Counted from the first letter of the stretch, positions 49,261 to 59,284 are shown. The stretch: 64,000 nucleotides of DNA from Paenirhizobium daejeonense (GCF_014280875.1 NZ_JACLAL010000004.1:1-64000); one strand, 5' to 3'. A program made the numbers and translations. Notes: generated from the letters alone by a model not told the origin.

Positions 49261-49866
49261 TCAGATCGCCGTTCTGGCGCGCAGCGCGGCCGAAAGCGTG
49301 CCCTCGTCGAGATAGTCGAGTTCGCCGCCGACCGGAACACCATGGGCGAGCCGGGTGATCCTCACGTCGAGCCCCGACAGGTGGTCGGTGATGTAATGGG
49401 CCGTGGTCTGCCCTTCGACGGTGGCGTTGACCGCGATGATGACCTCGCGGACGCCGCCTTTCGCCACGCGGTCGATCAGCCCCTTGATGTTGAGGTCATC
49501 GGGGCCGACGCCGTCGAGCGGAGAGAGCGTTCCGCCGAGAACGTGATAGGCCGCGTTCATCGCGCCCGCCCGTTCCAGCGCCCAGAGATCGGAAACGTCC
49601 TCGACGACGATGACGACCGATTGGTCGCGCCGGTCGTCGGTGCAGACCGTGCAGGGATCGCTGGTATCGACATTCCCGCAATGGGAGCAGATCTTCACCT
49701 TGTCGTAGGCGTCGCCGAGCGCATGCGCCAGCGGGCCCATCAACTGATCCTTCTTCTTGATGAGATGCAGGGCCGCTCGTCTGGCCGAACGGGGCCCTAG
49801 CCCCGGCACTTTCGCCAGAAGTTGGATGAGTTTTTCGATTTCGGGACCTGTGACTCGCTTTGCCAT
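49261..49866 (-). CDS. recR: Recombination protein RecR
   Basis: Protein of 201 residues with a helix-hairpin-helix ([17 protein letters not shown]), a four-Cys zinc finger (CSHCG ... CTVC), a Toprim domain ([16 protein letters not shown] ... [19 protein letters not shown]) and the C-terminal Walker B-like part. It works with RecO (and RecF) to load RecA at gaps. The usual dnaX-ybaB-recR order is broken here by a MOSC gene inserted on the opposite strand. Confidence 0.96.
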   Translation of the reverse strand: MAKRVTGPEIEKLIQLLAKVPGLGPRSARRAALHLIKKKDQLMGPLAHALGDAYDKVKICSHCGNVDTSDPCTVCTDDRRDQSVVIVVEDVSDLWALERAGAMNAAYHVLGGTLSPLDGVGPDDLNIKGLIDRVAKGGVREVIIAVNATVEGQTTAHYITDHLSGLDVRITRLAHGVPVGGELDYLDEGTLSAALRARTAI

Positions 49867-49922
49867 GCTGCGTTTCTATCTCATAACCTCTGCCAACGGA
49901 ATCGTCGAAAGGACCCATGTGC

Positions 49923-50534
49923 ATGAAAGTCCTCGCCGTCTGCCGCGGCGCCGCAGAAACCCTTGCCGGACTGAGATACAAGAGCGGCATCAACAAGACG
50001 TCGGTGGGTGGCCCTGTGATGGTCGATGCGCAAGGCATCGTCGGTGATCGCATCTGCAATCGCCGGCATCACGGAGGCATCGACCAGGCCATCTATATCG
50101 AGGGATCGCTGACGCTCGACTGGTGGGGGGAGGAACTGGGACGACCCTTGCCGGCGGGAACCTTCGGCGAAAATCTGGTGATCGATGGTCTCGACAATCG
50201 CGATGTCGCCGTAGGCGACCGCTTGTACGTCGGCGACATCGCGCTGGAGGTAACCGCACCACGCATTCCCTGTGCCACCTTTGCGGCAAAGATGGGTGAC
50301 CCGAAATTCGTCCGCCGTTATGCCGCAGCCTTGCGGCCCGGCATCTATTGCCGTGTGATCGCCGGCGGCATGCTGGAGGCAGGAGAACCGGTGACTTACC
50401 AGTCTTATGATGGCCCGCACGTGCTCCTGCCCGCGTTGATGGTCGCCATTGCCAATCGCCCGGATGACACGACACGGGAACGGCTGCTCGAAGCGCCGCT
50501 AGCCCACCGGTTCAGAGCCATGCTGGAGAGTTGA
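49923..50534 (+). CDS. MOSC domain protein (YiiM-like)
   Basis: Protein of 203 residues with the MOSC beta-barrel and the conserved Cys in APRIPCATFAAKMG, plus GDRICNRRHHGGIDQAIYI and FGENLVIDGL. MOSC proteins carry molybdenum cofactor sulfur or act as reductases of N-hydroxylated compounds (YiiM/mARC type). ATG 49923 has AGGA at good distance; ATG 49917 is too close to it. It is divergent from recR and sits between recR and ybaB. Confidence 0.88.
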   Translation: MKVLAVCRGAAETLAGLRYKSGINKTSVGGPVMVDAQGIVGDRICNRRHHGGIDQAIYIEGSLTLDWWGEELGRPLPAGTFGENLVIDGLDNRDVAVGDRLYVGDIALEVTAPRIPCATFAAKMGDPKFVRRYAAALRPGIYCRVIAGGMLEAGEPVTYQSYDGPHVLLPALMVAIANRPDDTTRERLLEAPLAHRFRAMLES

Positions 50535-50628
50535 AGGCGATCCGGGTGAACGAAAGAGGATTTACCCTCTCTATGCACCCGGTTTCAGTTTGTCTGTTCA
50601 GGCGATCCCGACGCGGCTTCGGTCGGCC

Positions 50629-50952
50629 TCAGAACGGCAGCTTCATGCCGGGCGGGATCGGCAGGCCGGCGGTCATTTCCTTGGTCTTTTCCGCCATCAC
50701 GGCTTCGGCCTTGTCCTTGGCGTCCTTATGGGCGGCAACGATGAGGTCTTCGAGGATCTCGACGTCGTCTTCCTTGAACAGCGACGGATCGATCTTGAGG
50801 CCGCGCAGGTCGCCCTTGCCGGTCATCGTGACGGTGACCAGCCCACCGCCGGACTTGCCCTCGACTTCGAGTGCGGCGATATCCGCCTGCATCTTCTCCA
50901 TCTTGGCCTGCATTTCCTTGACCTTGCCCATCATGCCCATGATGTCGCGCAT
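50629..50952 (-). CDS. YbaB/EbfC family nucleoid-associated protein
   Basis: Small DNA-binding protein of 107 residues with the dimerising N-terminal helix ([16 protein letters not shown]) and the core [21 protein letters not shown] ... [15 protein letters not shown]. It is normally encoded next to dnaX and recR; it starts 26 nt after the dnaX stop, so they are cotranscribed. Confidence 0.94.
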   Translation of the reverse strand: MRDIMGMMGKVKEMQAKMEKMQADIAALEVEGKSGGGLVTVTMTGKGDLRGLKIDPSLFKEDDVEILEDLIVAAHKDAKDKAEAVMAEKTKEMTAGLPIPPGMKLPF

Positions 50953-50978
50953 GTCGAAAACTCCCTTCTCGGAATATG

Positions 50979-52859
50979 TCAGAATTCGATATCGTCGCCG
51001 GGCAGGATATCGCCCTCGGCGGATTCTGCCGCTGCCGGCAAGCTTGGCGTTTCATCCTCGGCAGAGGCTGCTCGGATGCGTACATCGGTGATCTTTGCGC
51101 CGGGGAAACGGGCGAGAATGGCTGCAACGTCAGGATCCTGGCGAGCGTCGAGAAATTGCGCCGCGCGGGTCGATGCCTCGCTTTCCGTCAGCGTCGGCTG
51201 GCCGGGCTCGCGGCTCAGGATGACCATCCAGCGGATTTCGGTCCATTCCTCAAGCCGGCGCTGCAGGTCACCGACCAGCGACTTCGGAGCCTCGTCCGGC
51301 AGATTGATTTCCAGACGACCGGGCTCGAGCCGCACCAGTCGGACATAGGCTCGGATCAGTGCCTTGAGCTTCGGGTCACGATTTTTCGAGCAGAGATCGG
51401 CAAGTTCTTCCAGCGAGTTGACCGGCACCTTCGGCACGGGAGCCGCCTCGACCGGCCGTGTCTCGACGCGGGCCATGGTCTGGGGTGCGTTTTCCGGTGC
51501 GGGCACGCTCTGCAGGCGGGCCGTCGGCTGCGGGGATATGGCGCGTACCGTCGCGTCGATGCTCTGCTGGCCGACGGCTGCCGTGCGGTAAGCCATGGAG
51601 GTGCCGCCTCCGCCATTTCCGCCGCGGGATGCGGCTCCGCCCGGCGCGGCGCCTTCTCCGCCTTCGGAAAGCTCCAGCAGGCGGCGGGCGGCATCTTCGG
51701 GCGAGGGCAGGTGTGCCGCATGGGCAAGCCGGATGATGACCATCTCGGCGGCACCCGCCGGCCGTGAGGAATTCTCGGCCTCCGGAATGCCCTTGAGCAG
51801 CATCTGCCACATGCGTGACAGCGTGGTGACCGAGATACTGTCGGCAAGGCTTGCACCGCGCACCCGTTCCACTTCGCTGAGCGAAGGGTCTTCGACGGCG
51901 GAGGGAATGTATTTCAGGCGGGTCACAAGATGCGTGAAATCGGCAAGGTCCGTCAGCACCACGGTCGGGTTCGCGCCCGCCTCGTACTGGCTGCCGAATT
52001 CGGCAAGGGCGGCCGCCACATCGCCACGCACGATCTGGTCGAAGAGGTCAACGACGCGGGCACGGTCCGCAAGGCCCAACATGGCGCGCACGGCATCGGC
52101 CCGAACCACGCCGCCGCCATGGGCAATCGCCTGGTCGAGCAGGGACAGGCCGTCGCGGGCCGAGCCTTCGGCCGCGCGTGCGATCATCGCAAGCGCGTCT
52201 TCCTCGGCGCTGATGCCTTCCTTCGCCGCGATGGTCGAGAACAGTCCGACGAGATCGCCGGCGCCGATCCGGCGCAGATCGAAGCGCTGGCAGCGGGAAA
52301 GCACCGTGATCGGCACCTTGCGGATTTCGGTGGTGGCGAAGATGAACTTCACATGCTCGGGCGGCTCTTCCAGCGTCTTCAACAGGCCGTTGAAGGCCGC
52401 GGTCGAAAGCATGTGCACTTCGTCGATGATGTAGACCTTGTAGCGCGCCGAAACGGGGCGGTAGCGCACCTGCTCGATGATCTCACGGATGTCGTCGATA
52501 CCGGTATGCGAGGCGGCGTCCATCTCGATCACGTCGACATGGCGGCCTTCCATGATCGCCTGGCAATGTTCGCCGGGTATCCTCAGGTCGATCGTCGGCT
52601 TGTCGATTTCGGCGGTCTTGTAGTTGAGACCGCGTGCAAGAATGCGGGCCGTCGTCGTCTTGCCCACCCCGCGAACGCCGGTCAGCATGTAGGCCTGTGC
52701 AATGCGGCCGGTCTCGAAGGCGTTGGTGAGTGTGCGGACCATCGGCTCTTGGCCGACCATCAGGTCCGTGAAATCCTTGGGGCGATACTTGCGGGCAAGA
52801 ACGCGGTACCCCGTTGTGGTACCGTCGGCATTCGATGCTTTAGGCTCGAAATCGCTCAT
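50979..52859 (-). CDS. dnaX: DNA polymerase III subunit gamma/tau
   Basis: Clamp-loader ATPase of 626 residues. [21 protein letters not shown] opens the AAA+ domain, with Walker [15 protein letters not shown], a Cys-poor zinc region ([20 protein letters not shown]), Walker [11 protein letters not shown] and SRC-type [12 protein letters not shown] Gly/Ala-rich linker and a tau-specific C-terminus follow. ATG 52859 is used because the longer in-frame extension to 53090 runs through the SRP RNA gene. The zinc-module Cys residues of E. coli are mostly lacking, as often in alphaproteobacteria. Confidence 0.96.
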   Translation of the reverse strand: MSDFEPKASNADGTTTGYRVLARKYRPKDFTDLMVGQEPMVRTLTNAFETGRIAQAYMLTGVRGVGKTTTARILARGLNYKTAEIDKPTIDLRIPGEHCQAIMEGRHVDVIEMDAASHTGIDDIREIIEQVRYRPVSARYKVYIIDEVHMLSTAAFNGLLKTLEEPPEHVKFIFATTEIRKVPITVLSRCQRFDLRRIGAGDLVGLFSTIAAKEGISAEEDALAMIARAAEGSARDGLSLLDQAIAHGGGVVRADAVRAMLGLADRARVVDLFDQIVRGDVAAALAEFGSQYEAGANPTVVLTDLADFTHLVTRLKYIPSAVEDPSLSEVERVRGASLADSISVTTLSRMWQMLLKGIPEAENSSRPAGAAEMVIIRLAHAAHLPSPEDAARRLLELSEGGEGAAPGGAASRGGNGGGGTSMAYRTAAVGQQSIDATVRAISPQPTARLQSVPAPENAPQTMARVETRPVEAAPVPKVPVNSLEELADLCSKNRDPKLKALIRAYVRLVRLEPGRLEINLPDEAPKSLVGDLQRRLEEWTEIRWMVILSREPGQPTLTESEASTRAAQFLDARQDPDVAAILARFPGAKITDVRIRAASAEDETPSLPAAAESAEGDILPGDDIEF

Positions 52860-52950
52860 TGCCCCTGCCAGCGTCTCTCGAAAACCCGATAGCCGGGCAT
52901 GAATTGACCGCTTGTTTGCCGGCCAAACGAAGCGGCCAAATGAAACGGAA

Positions 52951-53052
52951 GGTGGGAGGCTGGCACGATGACCCGTGCCGCGCTCGTTAGGGCTGCTTCC
53001 TTCCGGACCTGACCCGGTTGGCGAGTGGCTCGTCCACCACCAACCTCCCGGC
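52951..53052 (-). ncRNA. ffs: Signal recognition particle RNA (4.5S type)
   Basis: The minus strand contains the universally conserved SRP RNA domain IV (GGTCAGGTCCGGAAGGAAGC, complement at 52995-53014) with its GGAA tetraloop region. The ends pair (GGGAGGUUGG with CCAGCCUCCC), giving a single hairpin of about 100 nt, the size of bacterial small SRP RNA. It forms the particle with Ffh for co-translational membrane targeting. The 3' flank is T-rich (CTTCCGTTTCATTT). Confidence 0.93.
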
Positions 53053-53057
53053 TGCAC

Positions 53058-53086
53058 ATATCGGCAATTACGCAAGCAAATGCAAG
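53058..53086 (-). promoter_or_regulatory. Promoter of the SRP RNA gene
   Basis: CTTGCA (53086-53081), a 17-nt spacer and CGATAT (53063-53058) on the minus strand match the rhizobial consensus and put the RNA 5' end about 6 nt downstream, where the SRP stem begins. Confidence 0.7.
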
Positions 53087-53138
53087 CCAAGCCTGCAAAA
53101 AACTGTTATGAATAGCAAAAACGACGGGAGAGACGCCT

Positions 53139-53549
53139 TTGGAAACATTCGCACTCGATGAAAGGCTGGCGCGCGACAGTTCGCTGGTCATCAAGCTTGG
53201 CCTATGTGAACTGCGCCTGATCGAGGACAGGCGCTGGCCTTGGCTGGTTCTGGTCCCTCAGCGACCGGGGATCTCCGAGGTATTCGAGCTCACCCCGCTC
53301 GATCAGGCCGTGCTGACATTCGAGCAGAATCTGGTGGCTTCGGGCTTGAAGACGCTGACCCACGCCACCAAGATCAATGTGGCTGCGATCGGCAATGTCG
53401 TTCGCCAGCTTCATGTGCATGTCATAGCCCGTTTCGAGGGCGATCCCAACTGGCCAGGCCCGGTCTGGGGCCATGGCGCAGCCGAGGCCTATACCGACGA
53501 CGAACGCCGCGAGATCAAGAAGAAGCTGCTAGAAGCCATTCACTCATGA
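53139..53549 (+). CDS. HIT domain protein
   Basis: Protein of 136 residues of the histidine triad superfamily. The start is TTG 53139 behind GGGAG. The active-site region reads NVVRQLHVHVIARFEGDPNWPGPVWG; the first His of the usual His-x-His-x-His is Gln here, and the other two remain, as in a known subgroup. It likely hydrolyses or transfers nucleotidyl groups. Its stop overlaps the nudC start (ATGA), so the two are coupled and may act on related nucleotides. Confidence 0.88.
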   Translation: METFALDERLARDSSLVIKLGLCELRLIEDRRWPWLVLVPQRPGISEVFELTPLDQAVLTFEQNLVASGLKTLTHATKINVAAIGNVVRQLHVHVIARFEGDPNWPGPVWGHGAAEAYTDDERREIKKKLLEAIHS

Positions 53550-54505
53550 AGAATTCGATTTTCCTCAGCCGTGCCCCCCATCTCGAACCGAGCGAACTCA
53601 CCGCATTTTCCAAGAATGCGCTGGATCGCCGTGCCGAACACCGGGATGAGACCTCGCTTTCCGTGGCGCTCGCCGTGGAAGGTGCCCATATTCTCGCTTT
53701 CTCTGATGCCCAGCTGGTGTTGAAGCATGACGGGCAGGTGCTCGATCCGTTGTTTGCGCCTTACGAGCTGTCGGAACTCGATCCCGATTTCGAGCGCGCC
53801 ATCCTGCTCGGCTTTCAGCCGAACGGTGAGCCGCGTCTTGCGGTGCCGGTGGCCCGCAGCGCCGATGAGCTGGCGACCCGCTACAAGCCGGCCGACGCCC
53901 GTGCGCTGTTTCGCGAACAGCTCATTCGTGAGGAACTGCTGGGAGAAGCGGCGCAGGCCTTGAGCCTTATCCGCTGGAACACGGACAACCGCTTCTGCGG
54001 ACGTTGCGGCGCGGAGATGGAAAGCCGCATCGGCGGTTACAAGCGGGTTTGTCCGGCCTGCGGTCACGAGATCTTTCCCCGCACCGATCCGGTGGCGATC
54101 ATGCTTGCGGTGGATGAAAAGCGCGACCGCTGCCTGCTCGGTCGCAATCATCGCTTCCCTGAGGGCATGTATTCCTGTCTTGCCGGCTTTGTTGAGCCGG
54201 GCGAGACGGTCGAGAACGCGGTTCGCCGGGAAACTAGGGAGGAATCCGGCATTGCGATCGGTCGCGTCCGCTACCACGCATCACAGCCCTGGCCGATGCC
54301 GCATCAACTGATGATCGGCTGCTACGCCGAAGCCGCGACCTTCGACATCGAGCGCGACGAAGGCGAGCTGGCGGATTGTCGCTGGTTCTCCCGTGAAGAG
54401 ATCGTCGCCATCGTCGAGAACGGCAGTTTCAATGGCGTCTCCCTGCCGGTCGAAGGCACCATTGCCCGCCGGCTGATCGTCGACTGGCTGGAATGGAAGC
54501 ACTGA
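53546..54505 (+). CDS. nudC: NADH pyrophosphatase NudC (NAD-capped RNA decapping type)
   Basis: Nudix hydrolase of 319 residues with an N-terminal domain, a zinc ribbon (CGRCG ... CPACG, about residues 151-173), the Nudix box GFVEPGETVENAVRRETREESGI and the downstream SQPWPMPHQLM motif that specifies NADH/NAD pyrophosphatases. It splits NADH into NMNH and AMP and, in E. coli, removes NAD caps from RNA. ATG 53546 overlaps the stop of the HIT gene. Confidence 0.95.
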   Translation: MKNSIFLSRAPHLEPSELTAFSKNALDRRAEHRDETSLSVALAVEGAHILAFSDAQLVLKHDGQVLDPLFAPYELSELDPDFERAILLGFQPNGEPRLAVPVARSADELATRYKPADARALFREQLIREELLGEAAQALSLIRWNTDNRFCGRCGAEMESRIGGYKRVCPACGHEIFPRTDPVAIMLAVDEKRDRCLLGRNHRFPEGMYSCLAGFVEPGETVENAVRRETREESGIAIGRVRYHASQPWPMPHQLMIGCYAEAATFDIERDEGELADCRWFSREEIVAIVENGSFNGVSLPVEGTIARRLIVDWLEWKH

Positions 54506-54514
54506 ACGGGAAGC

Positions 54515-55372
54515 TCAGAGCTTCCCGCGCATCGCGTGCGCCTTATAGACGCCGAGGATGCGGACCTTTTCCGAAAAGAACGAAAGCTCTTCCAGCGCCC
54601 GCTTGACTGGCGCGTCCTCGGGATGTCCCTCGATATCGGCGTAGAACTGGGTGGCGATGAACTTGCCCCCGATCTGGTAGCTCTCGAGCTTCGTCATGTT
54701 GACGCCGTTGGTGGCAAAGCCGCCGAGCGCCTTGTAGAGTGCGGCGGGAATGTTGCGGACATTGAAGACGAAGGTAGTGATGAAGGTCTCGTCATCGCTC
54801 ACGCGCTTCGGCTGGTCCTCGTCGCGGGAGAGAACAACGAAGCGAGTGACGTTGTTTTCGGAATCCTCGACGTTCTCGGCGACGATATCGAGGCCGTAGA
54901 GCGGGGCTGCAAGTCGCGGCGCAAGGGCCGCCATGGTGCGGTCGCCCTTTTCCGAGACGAGCTTTGCCGCGCCCGCCGTATCGCCGGCGACAACGGCCTT
55001 CCAACCGTTGCTGCGGATGATCTTGCGGCATTGACCAAGCGCGTGGATGTGGCTGTGGACGGTGCGGATCTCGTCCATTCCGACGCCCGGAAGCACCATC
55101 AGCTGAAAGCGGATCGGCATGAAATACTCGCCGACGATGTGCAGGCGCGACAGCGGCAGCAGGTAATGGATGTCGGCGACGCGGCCGGCCAGCGTATTCT
55201 CGATGGGGATCATCGCCAGATCGACCTCGCCTGTCTCGAGCGCCACGAAGGCGTCCTCGAAGGTCGGACAGGGCAGCGGCTCCATGTCCGGGAACATGTC
55301 CCGGCAGGCCATATCGGAATTGGCGCCGAAGTCGCCCTGGAAGGAAATCTTGTTGGTCTTGTGAGTGGTCAT
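54515..55372 (-). CDS. pheA: Prephenate dehydratase
   Basis: Enzyme of 285 residues making phenylpyruvate from prephenate. The catalytic domain (ISFQGDFGANSDMACRD ... NNVTRFVVLSR, with the essential Thr-Arg-Phe) is followed by an ACT domain (TTFVFNVRNIPAALYKALGGFATNGVNMTKLES) for Phe feedback. There is no chorismate mutase domain, unlike E. coli PheA. ATG 55372 is used; the 43-residue extension reaches into kdsB. It starts 16 nt after kdsB and is probably cotranscribed with it. Confidence 0.95.
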   Translation of the reverse strand: MTTHKTNKISFQGDFGANSDMACRDMFPDMEPLPCPTFEDAFVALETGEVDLAMIPIENTLAGRVADIHYLLPLSRLHIVGEYFMPIRFQLMVLPGVGMDEIRTVHSHIHALGQCRKIIRSNGWKAVVAGDTAGAAKLVSEKGDRTMAALAPRLAAPLYGLDIVAENVEDSENNVTRFVVLSRDEDQPKRVSDDETFITTFVFNVRNIPAALYKALGGFATNGVNMTKLESYQIGGKFIATQFYADIEGHPEDAPVKRALEELSFFSEKVRILGVYKAHAMRGKL

Positions 55373-55388
55373 CGGTGTACCCGTAAGA

Positions 55389-56144
55389 TCAGTTTGCGCG
55401 GGCGGCAAGGAGACGCCGCGCCTTTTCGAGATCGGCCGGTGTGTCGACCCCGAGCGGAATGGAGCGGACGACCTCGACATCGATGCGCATGCCGGCTTCA
55501 AGCGCGCGTAACTGCTCGAGGGATTCCCGCTTTTCGAGCGGCGACTGCGACAGGCTTACGAAGCGCTCTAGTGCTGCACGGCGATAGGCGTAGAGCCCGA
55601 TGTGATGATAGAGCGGACCTTTGCCGTAAGGCGCGGTGGCGCGTGTGAAGTAGAGTGCCCTGAGCCGTGTGTCGGAGGTCGCGGAGCCGACAACTTTGAC
55701 GACGTTGGGATTGGTCTTTTCTTCCTCGTCGGAAATCTCGACGGTCAGCGTCGCGATATCGACCTGCGGATTGTCGAGGGGCTTCAGTGCTGCCCGGATG
55801 GTCTCAGGCTCGATGGTCGGCAGGTCGCCCTGCACGTTGACCACGATCTCGATCTCCCTCCTCGGATCGACGGCGATGAGTGCCTCATGAATGCGGTCTG
55901 ACCCCGACTGGTGGTCCTGGCGGGTCATCACGACTTCGAACCCGGCATCGGCGACCGCGTCGTAAACCCGCTGGTCGTCGACCGCCACCACGATACGGCC
56001 TACTTCGGCTTCCCGGGCGCGCTTTGCCACCTGTACGATCATCGGCAGGCCGCAAATGTCGGCCAGCGGCTTGCCGGGCAGTCGGGTGGAAGCCATGCGC
56101 GCAGGGATGAGGATTAGGACCTTCCCCAAATCTGAATTATTCAT
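55389..56144 (-). CDS. kdsB: 3-Deoxy-manno-octulosonate cytidylyltransferase
   Basis: CMP-Kdo synthetase of 251 residues, activating Kdo for lipopolysaccharide. Seen are [20 protein letters not shown] at the nucleotide site, [32 protein letters not shown] and [20 protein letters not shown] 56144 follows AAGGGG. It shares an operon with pheA, a common rhizobial order. Confidence 0.95.
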   Translation of the reverse strand: MNNSDLGKVLILIPARMASTRLPGKPLADICGLPMIVQVAKRAREAEVGRIVVAVDDQRVYDAVADAGFEVVMTRQDHQSGSDRIHEALIAVDPRREIEIVVNVQGDLPTIEPETIRAALKPLDNPQVDIATLTVEISDEEEKTNPNVVKVVGSATSDTRLRALYFTRATAPYGKGPLYHHIGLYAYRRAALERFVSLSQSPLEKRESLEQLRALEAGMRIDVEVVRSIPLGVDTPADLEKARRLLAARAN

Positions 56145-56296
56145 CGCCGGCCCCTTCAAAATCAGCCAAAACAGTGTCAAAAAGTCCCAGTCTGGGGATT
56201 CACAATCGTGTTGCAACTGTCAAGCAAAAGACATAGGTTCCGCGCGATTTCAAGATCATCCGGGCTGAACATCCGGCTGCATGGGGAGCGTTGCAG

Positions 56297-56857
56297 ATGA
56301 ACTCATATGTGAACATGGGCGTGGGGGCTCTTCTGGGAACCGTTTTCGTCCTTATGACGGTTTCGATCACATCGGAGGGCATTTTCCACTCCGAAAAGCC
56401 GGAAAAGGAAGGGTTCGCCATCGCAGCGGAAGGCGCAGGCGAAGCTGCGGGCGGTGCCGAGACTGCTACCGCTGCCGAAACCCCGATTGCCACGCTGCTT
56501 GCCAGCGCCGATGCGAAGGCCGGCGAGGCCGTCTTCAAGAAATGCACGAGCTGTCATGACGGGTCCAAGGGCGGACCCAACAAAGTTGGCCCCAATCTTT
56601 TCGGTGTGGTTGAGCGGCCGATCGCTTCGCATGAAGGTTTTGGTTACTCCGCTGCCATGAAGGACTTCTCGCAGGGCGGTTCGGTTACCTGGACCTTCGA
56701 GAACCTCAATCACTTCCTGACGGCGCCGAAGAAATTCATCGCTGGCACCGCCATGGGCTTTGCCGGGATCAAGAAGGAAGACGAGCGCGCAAACCTTCTC
56801 GCCTATCTTCGTTCGCTGTCCGATGCACCGGTTGCTCTTCCGGCCGCGACCAACTGA
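56297..56857 (+). CDS. cycM: Membrane-anchored cytochrome c (CycM type)
   Basis: Protein of 186 residues with an uncleaved N-terminal membrane anchor (about 7-28), an Ala/Glu-rich linker and a class I cytochrome c domain: haem-binding CTSCH (Cys83, Cys86, His87), [10 protein letters not shown] and the sixth ligand Met153 in IAGTAMGF. It matches the rhizobial CycM that carries electrons from the bc1 complex to cytochrome aa3 oxidase. ATG 56297 follows GGAG. It is divergent from kdsB and has its own terminator. Confidence 0.93.
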   Translation: MNSYVNMGVGALLGTVFVLMTVSITSEGIFHSEKPEKEGFAIAAEGAGEAAGGAETATAAETPIATLLASADAKAGEAVFKKCTSCHDGSKGGPNKVGPNLFGVVERPIASHEGFGYSAAMKDFSQGGSVTWTFENLNHFLTAPKKFIAGTAMGFAGIKKEDERANLLAYLRSLSDAPVALPAATN

Positions 56858-56883
56858 TCGGCTGACTGATCCGATATTTTCAG

Positions 56884-56910
56884 AAATGCCCGGCTTTCCG
56901 CCGGGCATTT
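56884..56910 (+). terminator. Intrinsic terminator of cycM
   Basis: An 11-bp stem (56884-56894/56900-56910) with a 5-nt loop starts 26 nt after the stop and ends in ATTT followed by TGCATTTC. Confidence 0.8.
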
Positions 56911-56927
56911 TGCATTTCTCGTTCCCG

Positions 56928-57872
56928 TTACTGCAGCATATAGGCCCAGAAGGTAACGCTCAGCACGCCAAGCGCCGTGGTCAGCGTGATCGAAGAGGCG
57001 GCGATCGCATGGCCAACCCCGAAACGATTGGCGATAAGCCAGGCGTTGATGCCCGTCGGAACCGAAGAGGTCAGCACCAGCGCGGCGGTCCAGGGAGGGC
57101 TAAGTCCCAGCAGATGACAGGTTGTCCACACCGTTGCCGGCATGACTAGAAGCTTGAGGGCGGAAATGATGCCGGCGATGCGCAGGTTTCCCGCAACGCC
57201 GTAACGATTGAGCGCCATGCCAAGCGAGATCAGGGCCGCGGGCGCCGCCATCGTCGAGATCTGGGCCGCGACGCCATCGAGGACCTCCGGAAGCTGCAGA
57301 CCGCTCAGATGCAGCAGCAACCCCGCCATGAGGCCGATGACCAGCGGGTTGCGCACGAGGTTCATGCCGATCTGGCGAAATACGGCCAGCGCGCCGCGGG
57401 AAGCCTTACCGCTCGTCTTCTGCTCGGCGCGCTCCATCAACACCGTGCCGATCACCATCATCAGCGGCAGGTGTACGGCCAGCAGGATGGTCAGCGGCAC
57501 GAGGCCTTCCGCACCGACCGTACGCTCCACCAGCGGCAGGCCGATGAAGATGTTGTTGGCAAACGCCGAGGAGACGCCCGCCAGCACGCCGACCCGCTGG
57601 TCGCGCTGAAAAACGCGGGTGGCCATGAGATGCCCGATCGTCCATGTGACGCCGACGCCGGTAAAGTAGGCGATCCAGAGCTTGAACGGCGAAGCGCCGT
57701 GGAAATCGGCTTGCGAGATCGTGCGGAACAAAAGCACCGGCACAGCGACCTTGAAGACGAATTCGCTGAGCCCCTCCCCAATCTCCGCGTTCAGGATCTT
57801 CGTCTTGACCAGACCCCACCCGATAAGAATCAGGATGAAGATCGGGAAGACGTCGTGGGCAATGGCATACAT
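56928..57872 (-). CDS. AEC (auxin efflux carrier) family transporter
   Basis: Membrane protein of 314 residues with about ten hydrophobic helices in two halves; DVFPIFILILIGWGLVK opens it and NIFIGLPLVERTVG is the conserved Asn-containing motif of the family. AEC members export or import organic acids, amino acids or auxins; the substrate is unknown. It is convergent with cycM and stands alone. Confidence 0.88.
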   Translation of the reverse strand: MYAIAHDVFPIFILILIGWGLVKTKILNAEIGEGLSEFVFKVAVPVLLFRTISQADFHGASPFKLWIAYFTGVGVTWTIGHLMATRVFQRDQRVGVLAGVSSAFANNIFIGLPLVERTVGAEGLVPLTILLAVHLPLMMVIGTVLMERAEQKTSGKASRGALAVFRQIGMNLVRNPLVIGLMAGLLLHLSGLQLPEVLDGVAAQISTMAAPAALISLGMALNRYGVAGNLRIAGIISALKLLVMPATVWTTCHLLGLSPPWTAALVLTSSVPTGINAWLIANRFGVGHAIAASSITLTTALGVLSVTFWAYMLQ

Positions 57873-58002
57873 ATGCTGGAAGCTTTCGGGGAGCTGCTAC
57901 GGCGGGCAAGTTTATCACCTCTACCGCGCCATTTCCGCCCGGACCAGTATTTTTGATGAATGACAGGAATGCACCGGAGCATGGCCGTAGGGCGGCCGAA
58001 AA

Positions 58003-58028
58003 GAAAAAAGCGGGGAAATTCCCCGCTT
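58003..58028 (-). terminator. Strong intrinsic terminator on the minus strand
   Basis: AAGCGGGGA/TCCCCGCTT (58008-58016/58020-58028) forms a 9-bp stem with the loop AAT, followed on the minus strand by TTTTTTC. It must end a transcript coming from upstream on the minus strand (58029-58200), where no long gene exists. Confidence 0.85.
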
Positions 58029-58040
58029 CCGCCCGAAAAA

Positions 58041-58154
58041 TCAGGCTCTGGACCGTGCCGCCAGTACATCCGTGGTCAGCAAGGAACTGTATGCCGGGCA
58101 GTCATGCCCGATGATGAACGGCCGACCTGAAACGCAGTCACATGCCGTCTTCAC
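58041..58154 (-). CDS. Candidate 37-residue small protein
   Basis: GTG 58154, preceded by AAAAGGAA at 7-nt spacing, opens a frame of 37 codons ending at TGA 58041, 12 nt before the strong terminator. The peptide begins MKTACDCVSGRPF and has three Cys and a basic C-terminus (LAARSRA). A frame that fits tightly between a ribosome binding site and a terminator suggests a real short transcript, but I do not recognise the peptide. The transcript may instead be a non-coding RNA. Confidence 0.4.
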   Translation of the reverse strand: MKTACDCVSGRPFIIGHDCPAYSSLLTTDVLAARSRA

Positions 58155-58291
58155 TTGAGGTTCCTTTTACAGGCTCCGCATGACATCAGGATGACGAAAG
58201 GCATATTTCTTCGGAAGCTGCTGTTTATGCTTCCATGCAGGAGAAAAACGGCTATGACCGGTTCAACCGTGCAATTGGAGATCCGCATTTT

Positions 58292-59284
58292 ATGAGCAGG
58301 TTCGATGTTCTCACCGTCGGCAACGCCATCGTCGACATCATCTCGCGCTGTGAAGATCGGTTTCTGATCGACAACGAGATTACCAAGGGAGCGATGAACC
58401 TGATCGACGCCGAACGCGCCGAGAAGCTCTATTCGCTGATGGGGCCGGCGGTGGAAGCTTCCGGCGGCAGCGCCGGCAACACTGCGGCGGGCATCGCGAG
58501 CTTCGGTGGCAAGGCGGCCTATTTCGGCAAGGTTGCAGAAGACCAGCTCGGCCAGATCTTCAAGCACGACATCCGCGCCCAGGGCGTGCATTTCGAAACC
58601 GTGCCGGAAGGCACGAATCCGCCGACGGCGCGCAGCATGATCTTCGTCACGCCCGATGGCGAGCGATCGATGAATACTTATCTCGGCGCCTGCGTCGAAC
58701 TCGGGCCGGAGCATATCGAACCCGAAGTCGTCGCCGACGCGAAGGTCACCTATTTCGAGGGCTATCTCTGGGACCCACCGCGCGCCAAGCAGGCTATCCT
58801 CGATTGCGCCCGTATCGCCCATGAAAACGGCCGCGAAGTATCGATGACGCTGTCCGACAGCTTCTGCGTTGGCCGTTACCGTGACGAATTCCTCGATCTC
58901 ATGCGCTCCGGCACGGTCGACATCGTCTTCTCGAACCAGCAGGAAGCCCTGTCCCTCTACGAGACCGACGATTTCGAACTGGCGCTCGAAAAGATTGCCG
59001 CCGACTGCAAGCTTGCAGCCGTGACCATGAGCGAAGAAGGCGCCGTCATTCTCCGCGGCAAGGAGAGGGTGAAGGTCGATGCCAGCACAATCGGCGAACT
59101 CGTCGATACGACCGGTGCCGGCGATCTCTTCGCGGCCGGTTTCCTCTTCGGTTACACGCAGGGACGTTCGCTCGAGGATTGCGGCAAGCTCGGCTGCCTT
59201 GCAGCCGGCATCGTGATCCAGCAGATCGGTCCGCGTCCGCTCGTCTCGCTTGAAAAGGCGGCGCTCGAAGCCGGCCTTATTTGA
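58292..59284 (+). CDS. Adenosine kinase (PfkB family)
   Basis: Sugar kinase of 330 residues. The start ATG 58292 gives MSRFDVLTVGNAIVDI, and upstream residues are not family-like. SGGSAGNTAAGIASFGGKAAYFGKVAEDQLG is the first PfkB signature and VDTTGAGDLFAAGFLFG the second with the catalytic Asp. The substrate pattern (LGACVELGPEH, FEGYLWDPP) is that of rhizobial adenosine kinases, making AMP from adenosine. Its 3' end overlaps the convergent SH3 gene by 8 nt. Confidence 0.92.
   Translation: MSRFDVLTVGNAIVDIISRCEDRFLIDNEITKGAMNLIDAERAEKLYSLMGPAVEASGGSAGNTAAGIASFGGKAAYFGKVAEDQLGQIFKHDIRAQGVHFETVPEGTNPPTARSMIFVTPDGERSMNTYLGACVELGPEHIEPEVVADAKVTYFEGYLWDPPRAKQAILDCARIAHENGREVSMTLSDSFCVGRYRDEFLDLMRSGTVDIVFSNQQEALSLYETDDFELALEKIAADCKLAAVTMSEEGAVILRGKERVKVDASTIGELVDTTGAGDLFAAGFLFGYTQGRSLEDCGKLGCLAAGIVIQQIGPRPLVSLEKAALEAGLI

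Noticed and set aside
52860..53090. 77-residue N-terminal extension of dnaX
   Set aside because: It would be translated from the SRP RNA gene; DnaX homologues begin near MSDFEPKA and the ATG at 52859 has a usable ribosome binding site.
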